Both the position numbers and the translations under genes were made by a program. Source: Aquibium carbonis (GTDB lineage: Bacteria > Pseudomonadota > Alphaproteobacteria > Rhizobiales > Rhizobiaceae). From it: a stretch of DNA of 41,670 bases. Of this stretch, positions 15,206 to 24,184 are shown in pieces; positions within the stretch are counted from its first letter, which is position 1, and each line of letters begins with the position of its first letter. Under the pieces are notes generated by a model that ran no database searches, had not been told where the DNA came from, and worked only from the letters and a program-made list of their open reading frames with translations. Location: NCBI RefSeq assembly GCF_003970795.1, contig NZ_RWKW01000017.1, positions 1 through 41,670 of the forward strand, in the 5' to 3' direction.

Positions 15206-16678
15206 TTGCCAGGCGCAGTCGCGAAAGCCGTCATCGAAACATTGTCTGGCGATCTCGATCGGCCGGTCATTTCCGGCGAGGTCGATCTCACCGCCGGCGA
15301 ACTGCTGCGCCGGTCGGCCGGCTTTGCGCGAATGCTCGAAGCCCACGGCTGCGGTCAGGACAGCCGCGTGGCGCTGTACCTTCAGTCGAACGTCGACCTT
15401 TTGGCCGGCATGATCGGCGGCTGGATGGTCGGCGCCTGTGTCGTGTTGATGGATTTTCGCACGCCCGGTCCCCAACGATCGGCAGTCGCCAAGTCCATCA
15501 ACGCCACGCTTTCGGTCGAAAGCCGACGCATGCCCCGGTCGGCCGACGATTATCCGACTGTCCTGTTCGACGATGCGTGGCGCCAGCCCGCGCCGTGGGC
15601 CGATTTCGCCAACGGCCCCGCAAGCCCCGGCTCCTTCGCTCTCTGCGCGCTCTCGTCAGGAACGACGGGCGTGCCCAAAATCTACCTGATGAGCCACGAG
15701 GTCACCATGAGGCGGCTGCAGCATGGCATCAACACGAAGATGTCGGCGAACAGCCTGTTTCTTGCGCCCATGAGCCTGTCGATCTCGGCGACCCGCGCCC
15801 GCGTGCTGAGCTTCCTGATCCGGGGTGGACAGATCCGCTTCATGCCGCCCCTCGCTTCGGCCGGCGAACTGATCGAGACCCTGTCGGCGACCCGGGCTGC
15901 GGCAACGGCCTTGCCGCCGAGCATCATCGCCACGATGGTCCGCGAGATCGGCGTGCGACCCGAACCCTACTTCCCGCATCTGAAGATGCTGCGCAGCACG
16001 GGCGGCCCGGCGCTGCCCGAGGACAAGATCGCCGCCTACCACAACCTGACCCCCGGCTACCGGATGGCATACTCGTCCAACCTGACCGGAACGGCGACCA
16101 TTCTGGCTGGCGAAGACGTCCTCAAACGCCCTGAGAGCGCCGGACGCGCGGTCAGCGGCGTCACGATCGAGATCATCGACGCGCTGACCGGCGCGCGACT
16201 GCCGAACGGTCAAGCCGGGCTGATCAAGGCCACCACCCCGTATGTCGGCGACGTGACGATCGAACCGGCGGGTGGGTCCTACGGTGGCGGCGAGCAGCGC
16301 GGCGACGACTGGGGCATCCCCGGCGATGTCGGCTTCCTGGACGACGAAGGCTACCTGACGATCGTGGGACGCAGCGCCGACATGATCATACGCGGCGGCG
16401 TCAACGTGGCGCCGCAGGAAATCGAAGCGGTCCTCGTCCAGCACCCGGCGGTCATCGACGTCGCTGTGACTGGGATCGACGATCCGATCTACGGGCAGGA
16501 GATCGTCGCCGCGATCGTTTCGAAAGACGGAGACGAAGACGAGTTCCGGGCCTTCTGCATCCGCAACCTGGCCCCGGAAAGGCGCCCGCGCATCATCCGG
16601 ATCGTCGACAGCCTGCCATACAATGCCGGCGGAAAGCTGCAGCGCTCCAAGGTCGCGGACATGCTGTCAGAAGGCTGA
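15206..16678 (+). CDS. Stand-alone AMP-forming acyl ligase / adenylation enzyme
   Basis: A 490-residue ANL-superfamily enzyme that activates a carboxylic acid as the acyl-adenylate. The P-loop is SSGTTGVPK (150-158). The hinge region is GDVGFLDDEGYLTIVGRSADMIIRGGVN, followed by VAPQEIEAVL, and the C-terminal lysine motif is YNAGGKLQRSK. The A5 motif, normally YGxTE, reads YSSNLTGT and lacks the Glu, which is unusual. GGVNV is closer to acyl-CoA/acyl-carrier ligases than to amino-acid-specific NRPS domains. The TTG start at 15206 has GGAG 6 bases upstream and is needed to keep the N-terminal subdomain. It probably loads the carrier protein encoded divergently. It overlaps the convergent transporter gene by 12 bases. 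Confidence 0.85.
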   Translation: MPGAVAKAVIETLSGDLDRPVISGEVDLTAGELLRRSAGFARMLEAHGCGQDSRVALYLQSNVDLLAGMIGGWMVGACVVLMDFRTPGPQRSAVAKSINATLSVESRRMPRSADDYPTVLFDDAWRQPAPWADFANGPASPGSFALCALSSGTTGVPKIYLMSHEVTMRRLQHGINTKMSANSLFLAPMSLSISATRARVLSFLIRGGQIRFMPPLASAGELIETLSATRAAATALPPSIIATMVREIGVRPEPYFPHLKMLRSTGGPALPEDKIAAYHNLTPGYRMAYSSNLTGTATILAGEDVLKRPESAGRAVSGVTIEIIDALTGARLPNGQAGLIKATTPYVGDVTIEPAGGSYGGGEQRGDDWGIPGDVGFLDDEGYLTIVGRSADMIIRGGVNVAPQEIEAVLVQHPAVIDVAVTGIDDPIYGQEIVAAIVSKDGDEDEFRAFCIRNLAPERRPRIIRIVDSLPYNAGGKLQRSKVADMLSEG

Positions 16679-18601
16679 CCCCGCCGCTTCGAGCAGGCTT
16701 CGCGGCCAGGGCGTGGAGATCAGCCGGTCGAAGACCAGGTGGACGATCAGGGCGACCGCGGCACCGGTGGCTGCCGAGCGCACGAGGCTTTCGCCTCCCC
16801 AGCGCATCATGCCGGCGACGATCAGGCCGCTGGTGGCAAGAGGACCGACCAGGAAGAGACCGCCGACGAAAACCGGTATTCCCATGACCATGGCAGCGCG
16901 GGTCGGCGTGATCAGGGGATCGGCCGGCGGGCCGGCGCCATCGTACGCGACGCCTGTGTTGCCGGCCGGCAACAGTCCCCGGACGACCATGGACGCGGCG
17001 ATGACCAGCAGGAAGGTCGCCGTGATCGATGGGAACAGGGCGGCCTCGGCGGGCAGCGACATGCCCGTCAGGAGGATGAAGCTCGCGATCGCGAACACAG
17101 AGGCGGGGCTCCAGATGTCTCGCGCCTTCGACGGCGCCGAAGACGGCCCCCGCTTGCGCCGACCAGCCAGATACCAGCCGATCTGGACCGCCAGCAACAT
17201 GGCCACGAAAAGGAAGCTCGGCCGCAGGAAGGTCGACCAGCCGAAAATCTGCCACGACAGGAAGAAGTTCCGCTCCACCAGTTCGCCCAGCACGAAGCCG
17301 AGCGCAAGCGCCGGACGCGGCCAGTCCCGGGCCTTCATGACCATGCCGACGACCCCGAACCCGGCCAGGACCACGAGATCGTTGACGCTCGCGGACGACT
17401 GGAAGGCACCCAGGATCACGAAGACCAGTGCGATGGGGGCGATGATGTGCGAACCCACCATAGTGATCCGCGAGAGGGGATTGGAAAGGGCGAGGCACAG
17501 GCCGGCGCCGACGACGTTCGCCACCGCCAGGCTGAAGATCATCGCGACCGTTACCGGTGCATTGGATTCCAGCATGTGCGGGCCTGGCACGACGCCATGG
17601 ACGATCAGCGCCCCCAACAGGAGGGCCGTGCCGGCGCCACCCGGGATGCCCAGCGCGATGGTGGGGATGAGGGAGCCGCCCTCGTTGGCGTTGTTGGCGC
17701 TCTCGGGCCCGATGACGCCACGAATGTTGCCTTGCCCGAACTCCGGGCCGTCGCCGCGCTTGCGCCTGGCGAAGCCGTAGGCGATCCAGCTGACCACCGA
17801 AAGGCCAACGCCCGGCAGGGCCCCGAGAAGCGCGCCGATGCCGCTGCACTGCAAGACCAGGCGCCATTCGCGCAGCGTGTTCCTGATCCCCTCCCCCACC
17901 CCGCCGGCCACGGCCCCGCGTTCGGCGATCGCGGTCCTCGACAGGATCGAGGCCACTTCGGGAATTCCGAAAAGCCCGAGAAACACCGCACCGAGCGGCA
18001 GGCCTTCCCACAGGTAGATCTGGCCGAAGGTCCAGCGATGCGCGGCGGTCTGGTCGTCGACGCCGACGAAGGACAGGATGATGCCGATGCCCGCGGCGGC
18101 CAACCCCTTGAGCGGGTCGCGGCCGACCAGCAGCGCGACGAGCGAAAGGCCGAGCAGCGTGATCGCCAGGAAATCCGGCGTTCGCAGCATGAGGAGGAGC
18201 GGTTTCAGCAATGGCAGACTGACCGCGAGCACGAACGCGCCGAACAATCCGCCCAGCAGGGAAGCGGAATAGGCCGCGCCGAGGGCGCGTCCGGCTTCGT
18301 TGCGCCTGGCGAGCGCGTGACCGTCGACGACCGTCGCCATCGACCCCACCGTACCGGGCACCCCGATGAGCACGGCGGGAATGGTATCGGAGGTGGTCGT
18401 CACCGCCGACATGCCGAGGAGCAGGGCGATGGCCGAATAGGGATCGAGGCCAAAGGACAAGGGGATCAGCAGGGCCATGCCGAACAGCCCGCCCAGTCCG
18501 GGGATGACGCCGATGACCAGCCCCGTGCAGACGCCGACCAGCAGCATCACGAGCCGCAAGGGCTCCATCATCTCGGCCAGGGCAGCGAGAATGACGTCCA
18601 T
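16667..18601 (-). CDS. Tripartite tricarboxylate transporter, fused TctA-TctB permease
   Basis: A 644-residue inner-membrane protein. Residues 1 to about 500 are TctA, the large 10-12-helix permease, with VIGVIPGLGGLFGMALLIPLSFGL near the start and GVGLSVVSWIAYG and GIPGGAGTALLLGALIVHGVVPGP in the middle. The last 140 or so residues, from DIWSPASVFAIASFILLTGMSLP onward, form four more helices and look like the small subunit TctB, normally a separate gene. With the TctC binding protein 27 bases upstream this makes a complete secondary uptake system for carboxylates, driven by an ion gradient. The ATG is at 18601. Confidence 0.85.
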   Translation of the reverse strand: MDVILAALAEMMEPLRLVMLLVGVCTGLVIGVIPGLGGLFGMALLIPLSFGLDPYSAIALLLGMSAVTTTSDTIPAVLIGVPGTVGSMATVVDGHALARRNEAGRALGAAYSASLLGGLFGAFVLAVSLPLLKPLLLMLRTPDFLAITLLGLSLVALLVGRDPLKGLAAAGIGIILSFVGVDDQTAAHRWTFGQIYLWEGLPLGAVFLGLFGIPEVASILSRTAIAERGAVAGGVGEGIRNTLREWRLVLQCSGIGALLGALPGVGLSVVSWIAYGFARRKRGDGPEFGQGNIRGVIGPESANNANEGGSLIPTIALGIPGGAGTALLLGALIVHGVVPGPHMLESNAPVTVAMIFSLAVANVVGAGLCLALSNPLSRITMVGSHIIAPIALVFVILGAFQSSASVNDLVVLAGFGVVGMVMKARDWPRPALALGFVLGELVERNFFLSWQIFGWSTFLRPSFLFVAMLLAVQIGWYLAGRRKRGPSSAPSKARDIWSPASVFAIASFILLTGMSLPAEAALFPSITATFLLVIAASMVVRGLLPAGNTGVAYDGAGPPADPLITPTRAAMVMGIPVFVGGLFLVGPLATSGLIVAGMMRWGGESLVRSAATGAAVALIVHLVFDRLISTPWPRSLLEAAGSAF

Positions 18602-18628
18602 TGCGATGCCCGCGCGCGATGCTCGGCG

Positions 18629-19624
18629 CTACTCGATCATTTCGCGCGCCCTGGCGACCGTTTCCGGCGGGCTGGCGTAGAAGGTCTTCACGATCTCGTC
18701 GATGTCCGCACCACTGGTGGCCGAGATGTCGGTGTTCATTCTCTCCGCATCCGCGAGGAATTCGGGGTCCGCCACCATCTTCTCGAATGCCGCTCGGTAC
18801 TTTTCGACGATCTCGGCCGATGCGGCCGAGGGAAGGAGGAGAGGCTGATGAAACCGCAGCGTCCCGGTTACGATCTCGGCGGCATCTCGATCACGCGGCG
18901 ACGAGGCGAAATCGGATAGCATCGGAATGTTCAGCGCATTGGTATGGTCGTCCGAGACGACCGCCACGATGACGTTGATGCCGTCCATCAGTCCCAACGC
19001 CCGCAGCGACGAGAAGGAGGCGCTGCAACGGCCGGCGATCTCGCCGCGCTGGATCGCCGCGTCGATGTCGCTCACGCCCTGGAAGCCGGTGACGATGGTA
19101 TATCTTGCGCCGAGCAAGGTCTTTGCGAGCGCAGCATGCAGGTAGGTGGTGCTGGCCTTGCCGGACGCGCCGATCAGGAATTCGCCGGTGCGGAACTCGT
19201 CCACCGTGTCGATGCCGCTGTTCTTTCCGGTAACACAGACGGATGCTTCGTTCCGGAGCCCGCCGATCCAGCGGAACTCCGAGACCCGCAATTGATCCAG
19301 GGCCGGGTCCAGAAGCGGCCCCGTGGCCATGGTGGGGCTGACCGTCCCGATGACCGAGCCATCTCCGGGTTCGGAGTCCTGCAGCATCTCGGTCAGTTTC
19401 AGGCTTCCCCCACCGGGCACGTTCTGCACGACGATCGACGGATTGCCTTCGAGGAACCGCCCCAGATGACGGGCGGCGAGCCGCCCGTACAGATCGAAAC
19501 CGCCGCCAGCCGGATATCCGATCTTCAGCGTGATGGTTTCGGCCGCCGATACCGGCAGCGGGAGCAGCCAGACCAGGGCCGCAGCCGCAACCGCGCGCGC
19601 GCGGTTTCCAAACAATGCCGTCAT
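18629..19624 (-). CDS. TctC-type periplasmic substrate-binding protein
   Basis: A 331-residue extracytoplasmic binding protein of the tripartite tricarboxylate transporter family. It has a signal peptide (MTALFGNRARAVAAAALVWLLPLPVSAA), then LKIGYPAGGGFDLYGRLAARHL, the N-terminal ligand-loop pattern of TctC/BugD proteins. IVVQNVPGGGSLKLTEMLQ and IGASGKASTTYL are also typical. The ligand is probably a carboxylate but cannot be specified. I chose the ATG at 19624 (GGAG 8 bases upstream), since it starts the signal peptide; upstream codons are not secretory. It is the first gene of the transporter operon. The 181 bases before it hold nothing I recognise. Confidence 0.85.
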   Translation of the reverse strand: MTALFGNRARAVAAAALVWLLPLPVSAAETITLKIGYPAGGGFDLYGRLAARHLGRFLEGNPSIVVQNVPGGGSLKLTEMLQDSEPGDGSVIGTVSPTMATGPLLDPALDQLRVSEFRWIGGLRNEASVCVTGKNSGIDTVDEFRTGEFLIGASGKASTTYLHAALAKTLLGARYTIVTGFQGVSDIDAAIQRGEIAGRCSASFSSLRALGLMDGINVIVAVVSDDHTNALNIPMLSDFASSPRDRDAAEIVTGTLRFHQPLLLPSAASAEIVEKYRAAFEKMVADPEFLADAERMNTDISATSGADIDEIVKTFYASPPETVARAREMIE

Positions 19625-19805
19625 CTTCCCCGCTCCGCCTCGTTCGACCGACGCCCGCGTCCGCAGTCGAGAGACCGTGAGGTCGGCGGTCGGCGTCGTC
19701 ATCGTCGGCACACCGTAGACTGCCATCCATTTCGGAAGCAAGACGGCGCAAGGGATGGCTGTGGACACAGAAGAGAGCCGCGGTCAGGCTTTCTGCTGCT
19801 CGGCC

Positions 19806-21152
19806 TCACTTCTGGCGAAACGAATAGTGGAAGGACTCCACCAACGGCCCGACGAGATAGTCCAGCGCGGTCCGCTCGATCGTCGTGATCATCACCGCGG
19901 CGGGCATGCCGGGATAGAGCTGGATCTGGGGTGCTTCGCTCAGGTCGTCCGGATCGACCTCCACGAGCGTCAGATAATAGGGCACCTGGGTGCGCTCGTC
20001 GACGAAGCGGTCGGCCGACACTTCCTTGACGCTGCCGTTGAGACGAGGCGTGATGCGCTGCTTGTAGGAGGGGAAGAGGACCTCCGCGATCATACCGGGG
20101 CGAATCTCGGAAATGTCTTCGACGGCGATTCTCGCCTCGACGACGAGGGACGTCTCATCCGGCACCACGTCGAGAAGCCGTTCGCCGGGGCCGATGACAC
20201 CGCCGATGGAGAAGACGTTGAGCCCGACCACGGTGCCGCTGTAGGGCGAAACTATCTCGGTGCGGGTCCGCCGCGCCGTGGTTGCGCGCAGTCGGGGGCT
20301 GATGTCCGACAGCTTCGATTCCACCTCGGACTTCAACTGCACCGCATTGGCATAGGCTTCCTTGTTCAGCTGATCGATGCGGGTCCGGGTTTCCTCGATG
20401 GCCTGCTGCGTCTGCGCCAGCGACGCAAGCGCGCCTTCCATCTGTCCGCGCAAGCCCTCTGCCGTCCGCTGCAGCTGGAGGATTCTGGGCCGGGTGACCA
20501 GCCCCTTCTTGACCAGATCGGCGAGGCTTTCTTCCTCGGCGATCACGGAGTCGAGCTGTCTCTCGAACGTGATGGCCTGGGCGCGCTCGCCTTTGACCTG
20601 TTCTTCCATCTGGGCGATCCGCCGTTCGAGGGTGGCCAGCTCCGCCTGGCGCGCCGCGCGGCGGCTACCCAGTTCGGCCTGCTGGCTCGCCATCGCGGCA
20701 CGAACGGAGTCCTCGTCCCATCGCTCGAACAGAGCGGCCGGGATGACGATTTCATTGGCTCCCGAAATCTCCGCCTCGAGCCGGGCCTGGACGGCGAGCA
20801 ACGTGATCCTCTGCTGGTCGAGGACTTCGAGGTCCGCCTGCGCCGCCCCCTCGTCGAGGACGAGGACCACGTCGCCCTGGGTGACGCGATCGCCTTCCCG
20901 CACGCGGATTTCCTTGACGATCCCGCCTTCCAGGTGCTGGACGCTCTTGCGATTGCCGTCGACCTTGACCACGGCCTCGCCGATCACCGCCCCGTTGAGC
21001 GGGGCGGTGGCCGCCCAGGTGCCGAAGCCGCCGAAGAAGACGAACACCACCAGCCAGCCGAAGCGCACCGCGCCGCTTGCTGAATCGTCCGGCATGTCGG
21101 CGCCCTTGCGGACCTTCTGGGGCTGGGTGGCGGCTATCGCTTTCATGGTCAT
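19806..21152 (-). CDS. Type I secretion membrane fusion protein, HlyD/PrsE family
   Basis: A 448-residue periplasmic adaptor. A short cytosolic N-terminus leads to one transmembrane helix (about 31-50, FGWLVVFVFFGGFGTWAA). The lipoyl half-motif VQHLEGGIVKEIRVREGDRVTQGDVV follows, then a long coiled-coil hairpin (about 110-290, rich in Glu/Gln/Arg), the second half-motif SPYSGTVVGLNVFSIGGVI, and a beta-barrel domain ending near YPGMPAAVMITTIERTALDYLVGPLVESF, a highly typical HlyD ending. It links the inner-membrane ABC ATPase to a TolC-like channel encoded elsewhere. The ATG at 21152 overlaps the ATPase stop (ATGA), so the two are translationally coupled. Confidence 0.92.
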   Translation of the reverse strand: MTMKAIAATQPQKVRKGADMPDDSASGAVRFGWLVVFVFFGGFGTWAATAPLNGAVIGEAVVKVDGNRKSVQHLEGGIVKEIRVREGDRVTQGDVVLVLDEGAAQADLEVLDQQRITLLAVQARLEAEISGANEIVIPAALFERWDEDSVRAAMASQQAELGSRRAARQAELATLERRIAQMEEQVKGERAQAITFERQLDSVIAEEESLADLVKKGLVTRPRILQLQRTAEGLRGQMEGALASLAQTQQAIEETRTRIDQLNKEAYANAVQLKSEVESKLSDISPRLRATTARRTRTEIVSPYSGTVVGLNVFSIGGVIGPGERLLDVVPDETSLVVEARIAVEDISEIRPGMIAEVLFPSYKQRITPRLNGSVKEVSADRFVDERTQVPYYLTLVEVDPDDLSEAPQIQLYPGMPAAVMITTIERTALDYLVGPLVESFHYSFRQK

Positions 21153-22924
21153 TCCGCTCCTCCTGCGGATCGCTTCTCGTCGGGGTTGCGCCTGGGGGGG
21201 GCTATGGCCCCTCTGTCGGACTGTACCGATACGGTCGATGGTCTGATCATCCGCTGCAGGATTTCATCGCGCGTGCCGAACAATTCCACGACGCCGTCGC
21301 GCAGAACCAGCAGTTTGTCGACTGCCGAAAGGGTCGCCGGACGGTGCGAAATGATGATGACCGATACGCCGCGCTGCTTCAAAGCCGCCACGCAGTTGCC
21401 CAGGGCGTCGTCTCCCGTGCTGTCCAGATTGGAGCTGGGCTCGTCCAGCACGACGAGGCTGGGATCGCCGTAGACGGCCCGCGCCAGGGCGATGCGCTGC
21501 CGGTAGCCGCCCGAGAGGACGTGCCCGCCCTCGCCGATGACCGTGTCGTAACCTTGCGGAAGCTGCAGGATCATCCCGTGCACCCCGGCAAGCTTGGCCG
21601 CCTGTACGACCGCGTCGTCCGCGCCCTTCGCGAAACGCTTGATGTTGTTGGCCACCGTGTCGGAAAACAGCTCGATGTCCTGCGGGAGATAGCCGAGATA
21701 CTGGCCCAGATCGCGGTTCTGCCAGTCGTAGATGTCGGCGCCGTCGAGACGCACCGCGCCCATGGTCGGCTTGAGCACGCCGACGAGAAGGCGCGCCAGC
21801 GTGGACTTGCCGGCACCCGACGGTCCGATCACGCCAAGCGCCTCGCCCGCCTCCGACCGGAACGTCACGTTGCGCAGGATCGGCTTCTGGAGCGAGCCCT
21901 CGACATAGGTGAGATTCTGCACGGTGACGAGGCCCTTGGGACGGGGCAGCACCAGCCCCGCGTCGCGCTGGGGATTCTCGAGCAGGAGCTTCCTGACGCG
22001 CAGATAGGCGCTCCTTGCGCTCAGGAGCGAGCGCCAGCCGGTGACGATCTGCTCGACCGGCTGCAGGGCACGCCCGAGCAGGATGGAGGAGGCAAACATC
22101 GCGCCGACGGTCGCCAGCCTCTGGATGGCGAGAAACGCACCGATTCCAAGCATCAGCGACTGCATGGAGAGCCGCGACAGCTTGATCATGCTGGACATGA
22201 AGCCGGAGCGGTCGCTGGCCGCGATCTGGGCGCGCAGCATGCGGTTGCGATCGTCGCTCCAGCGCCGCAACAGGCCGCGGGTCATGCCCAGCGCCCTGAT
22301 CACCTCGGTGTTGCGCAGGCTCGTTTCGGTGAAATGATAGCTCTGCGTGGCCGCGTCGCTGGCCTCGGACGACAGCCGCCGCACCAGGAGCTCGTTGATC
22401 ACGGCCATGATGATCAGGACGACCACGCAGCCGCCCGCGAAGATGCCGAGCGCGGGATGGAGCATGAAGATGACGCCGATGTAGACGGGCACCCAGGGCA
22501 GGTCGAAGACGGCGTGGATGCCCGGGCCGGAGACGAACTGGCGGAACGTGTCGAAGTCGCGCAGCGGCTGACTTCGGCTGGTGTCGCGAATGCCGAGCGC
22601 CAGCGTCGACTCCACCACGCGTTCGGCCAGCAGCGCGTCGAGGCGCAGCCCCGCGCGTGCCAGGATGCGGCCGCGCACGACGTCGAGCGAGGCGAGGGCA
22701 AGATAGGCCAACAGCAGCGCCACCGTCAGCATGAGGAGCGTGGTGGTGCTGCCGCTGGCGATCACCCGGTCATACACCTGCAGCATGTAGAGCGGGCCGG
22801 CCAGATAGAGGATGTTGATCGCGAAACTGAACGCGCCCGCCGTGACGAAATAGCTGCGGCAGGCCTCGAAGACCGTGCGCAACTCGTTTTGTTTCGGCCT
22901 GGAAGCCATTTCAGTGCCCCGCAT
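21149..22924 (-). CDS. Type I secretion ABC permease/ATPase, PrsD/PrtD family
   Basis: A 591-residue half-transporter. The six-helix membrane domain (about 25-310) carries family motifs LAGPLYMLQVYDRVIASGS, FDLPWVPVYIGVIFMLHP and NTEVIRALGM. The nucleotide-binding domain has Walker A GPSGAGKST (367-375), signature LSGGYRQRIALARA (Tyr in place of the Gln of LSGGQ, common in this family) and Walker B LVVLDEPSSNLD. There is no N-terminal C39-like domain, as in PrtD/PrsD exporters of C-terminal-signal RTX proteins. The start is ATG 22924; an ATG at 22909 has the better-spaced G-run and may be used. Likely clients are the acidic protein at 23245 and the serralysin at 28045. Confidence 0.92.
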   Translation of the reverse strand: MRGTEMASRPKQNELRTVFEACRSYFVTAGAFSFAINILYLAGPLYMLQVYDRVIASGSTTTLLMLTVALLLAYLALASLDVVRGRILARAGLRLDALLAERVVESTLALGIRDTSRSQPLRDFDTFRQFVSGPGIHAVFDLPWVPVYIGVIFMLHPALGIFAGGCVVVLIIMAVINELLVRRLSSEASDAATQSYHFTETSLRNTEVIRALGMTRGLLRRWSDDRNRMLRAQIAASDRSGFMSSMIKLSRLSMQSLMLGIGAFLAIQRLATVGAMFASSILLGRALQPVEQIVTGWRSLLSARSAYLRVRKLLLENPQRDAGLVLPRPKGLVTVQNLTYVEGSLQKPILRNVTFRSEAGEALGVIGPSGAGKSTLARLLVGVLKPTMGAVRLDGADIYDWQNRDLGQYLGYLPQDIELFSDTVANNIKRFAKGADDAVVQAAKLAGVHGMILQLPQGYDTVIGEGGHVLSGGYRQRIALARAVYGDPSLVVLDEPSSNLDSTGDDALGNCVAALKQRGVSVIIISHRPATLSAVDKLLVLRDGVVELFGTRDEILQRMIRPSTVSVQSDRGAIAPPRRNPDEKRSAGGAE

Positions 22925-23244
22925 GATACCCGCTGCAACGGGTCGTACAGTACCCCGGCCAGGTTAACATCCATTCTATTTAAAAGGCAGCAGATCGTGG
23001 CTATCGCAAGGCTGTATTCATGTTTGAATATTTTCACCCTCAAGTTGCAACGGCCGGCCGAGGATTAACCCTGCTTGGGAATATCTGGAGAACAACTTAG
23101 GGTGCATGGACGCTTCAACCACAGGGGAATAGAAATGTTAACAGAGCGTTAACGGCCAGATCGGGGCAAGGGCTGGCAACGTTTCACGCGAACCGGGCTC
23201 GGCGTAACTGAATGCCCGGCAGTTCAAACAGTGAGGTTACGACA
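22925..23244. promoter_or_regulatory. Divergent T1SS / substrate control region, AT-richer than surroundings
   Basis: A 320-base gene-free region between the secretion operon and the plus-strand substrate gene. It is clearly poorer in G+C than its neighbours. It contains three GTTAAC palindromes (22963, 23137 and 23148), a TTAACC at 23065, and stretches such as TTGAATATTTTC near 23023 that could be promoter or DNA-bending sites. The paired GTTAAC sites form the CtrA-type box listed separately. No RNA gene is visible. Confidence 0.5.
23138..23153 (+). promoter_or_regulatory. CtrA-type box TTAA-N7-TTAAC
   Basis: TTAA CAGAGCG TTAAC matches the full CtrA consensus (TTAA, seven bases, TTAAC) exactly. 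It is about 92 bases upstream of the acidic secreted-protein gene at 23245 and about 214 upstream of the secretion ATPase start. A bound CtrA could act on either promoter. The match is seen; regulation is inferred. Confidence 0.55.
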
Positions 23245-24105
23245 ATGGCGACTTACACTTGGGAATATGGTGGGGCTGGCACCGGCCTTCATTTCACGAT
23301 CGTCTATGACATCGACGCAGGTACGTTCACCGTCAACTCGCTGGAGGGCAAGTTCGACCTGAACGCGCTCTGGTGGGACGACGGCGAAAACGACGGCTCG
23401 GGCGTGAAACTGTCGAAGACCGACAACAGCCTGAACATGAACGGCTCGGACTCGGACGACTGGGACGGCATGGCGAAGCTGTCCAGCGCCGGCCTCGGGA
23501 AGGAAGGCGAGAACAAGTCCAGCTTCATCTCCGAGGGCGAGACGGCAACCTTCTCGCTGGCGGATTTCGGCATCACGGGCGATTTCGACGTGGCGAATGG
23601 CGGCACGCTCGGCGTTCGCGCCACCAGCGTCAACGGCGGCGACAGCATCAAGCTGGTCGACAAGGAACCAGTGTACACCCCCGATGAGGTCAGCCCGCCG
23701 GCAGACGATCACTTCCCCGAGTGGGACAGCCCCAGCATCTCGCACGTGACGTTCTACTTCGAGACGGGAACCGATCCGTACTATGCGGGTGATGACAGCG
23801 GCATTGTCGGCTCGAAGGGCGCAAACGACCCGGACGGCTGGTACACGGTCAAGTTCGACGTCGACACCGAGGTCAGCAACGATCTCGACGACTGGGTGAA
23901 CGACGCTCTCGCGCTGATCTACGCGGACAACCCCGATCTCGATCAGACAACCCTCGCCGGCGTGTCCATCAAGGGCGGGACGACGGAGATCTGGTACGAT
24001 TTCGACAACGATCCGAACGATGTCGACACGCCGCCCAGCGTCTGGATCGTAGAGAAGCAGGAAGTAGACGACACCTACTCCACGGCGGATCTCCCGATCG
24101 CCTGA
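23245..24105 (+). CDS. Acidic, probable type I secreted protein of unknown family
   Basis: A 286-residue, strongly acidic, Gly/Asp/Asn-rich protein with almost no Cys, Arg or signal peptide: the composition of calcium-loving type I secretion substrates. The N-terminal part (about 1-140) runs TYTWEYGGAGTGLHFTIVYDIDAG, KFDLNALWWDDG, NSLNMNGSDSDDWDG, GVRATSVNGGDSIKLVD. I recall similar domains at the head of rhizobial RTX proteins. A second part (about 155-286) has YDFDNDPNDVD and ends STADLPIA. There are no GGxGxDxUx repeats. The ATG at 23245 has GAGG 8 bases upstream. It diverges from the exporter genes and ends at a strong terminator. Surface or matrix function is plausible but unproven. Confidence 0.7.
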   Translation: MATYTWEYGGAGTGLHFTIVYDIDAGTFTVNSLEGKFDLNALWWDDGENDGSGVKLSKTDNSLNMNGSDSDDWDGMAKLSSAGLGKEGENKSSFISEGETATFSLADFGITGDFDVANGGTLGVRATSVNGGDSIKLVDKEPVYTPDEVSPPADDHFPEWDSPSISHVTFYFETGTDPYYAGDDSGIVGSKGANDPDGWYTVKFDVDTEVSNDLDDWVNDALALIYADNPDLDQTTLAGVSIKGGTTEIWYDFDNDPNDVDTPPSVWIVEKQEVDDTYSTADLPIA

Positions 24106-24117
24106 TCCAAGGCCCGA

Positions 24118-24162
24118 TCGATTGCCCCCGGCGCCCCGATGCGCCGGGGGATCGAATTTTCT
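24118..24162 (+). terminator. Rho-independent terminator of the acidic secreted-protein gene
   Basis: A perfect 10-base-pair stem, CCCCCGGCGC/GCGCCGGGGG (24125-24150, loop CCCGAT), is extended by TCGAT/ATCGA across a two-base bulge and followed by ATTTTCT. It stands 12 bases after the stop and 23 before the methyltransferase start, so most transcripts of the secreted-protein gene should end before the methyltransferase. Confidence 0.8.
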
Positions 24163-24184
24163 GGCACGGCGAGAAACCTCACGC

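Noticed and set aside
16739-18919. Very long plus-strand open frame opposite the transporter genes
   Set aside because: Composition (Arg, Gln, Asp, His) is typical of the antisense of a membrane-protein gene. TctA motifs on the other strand are unmistakable.
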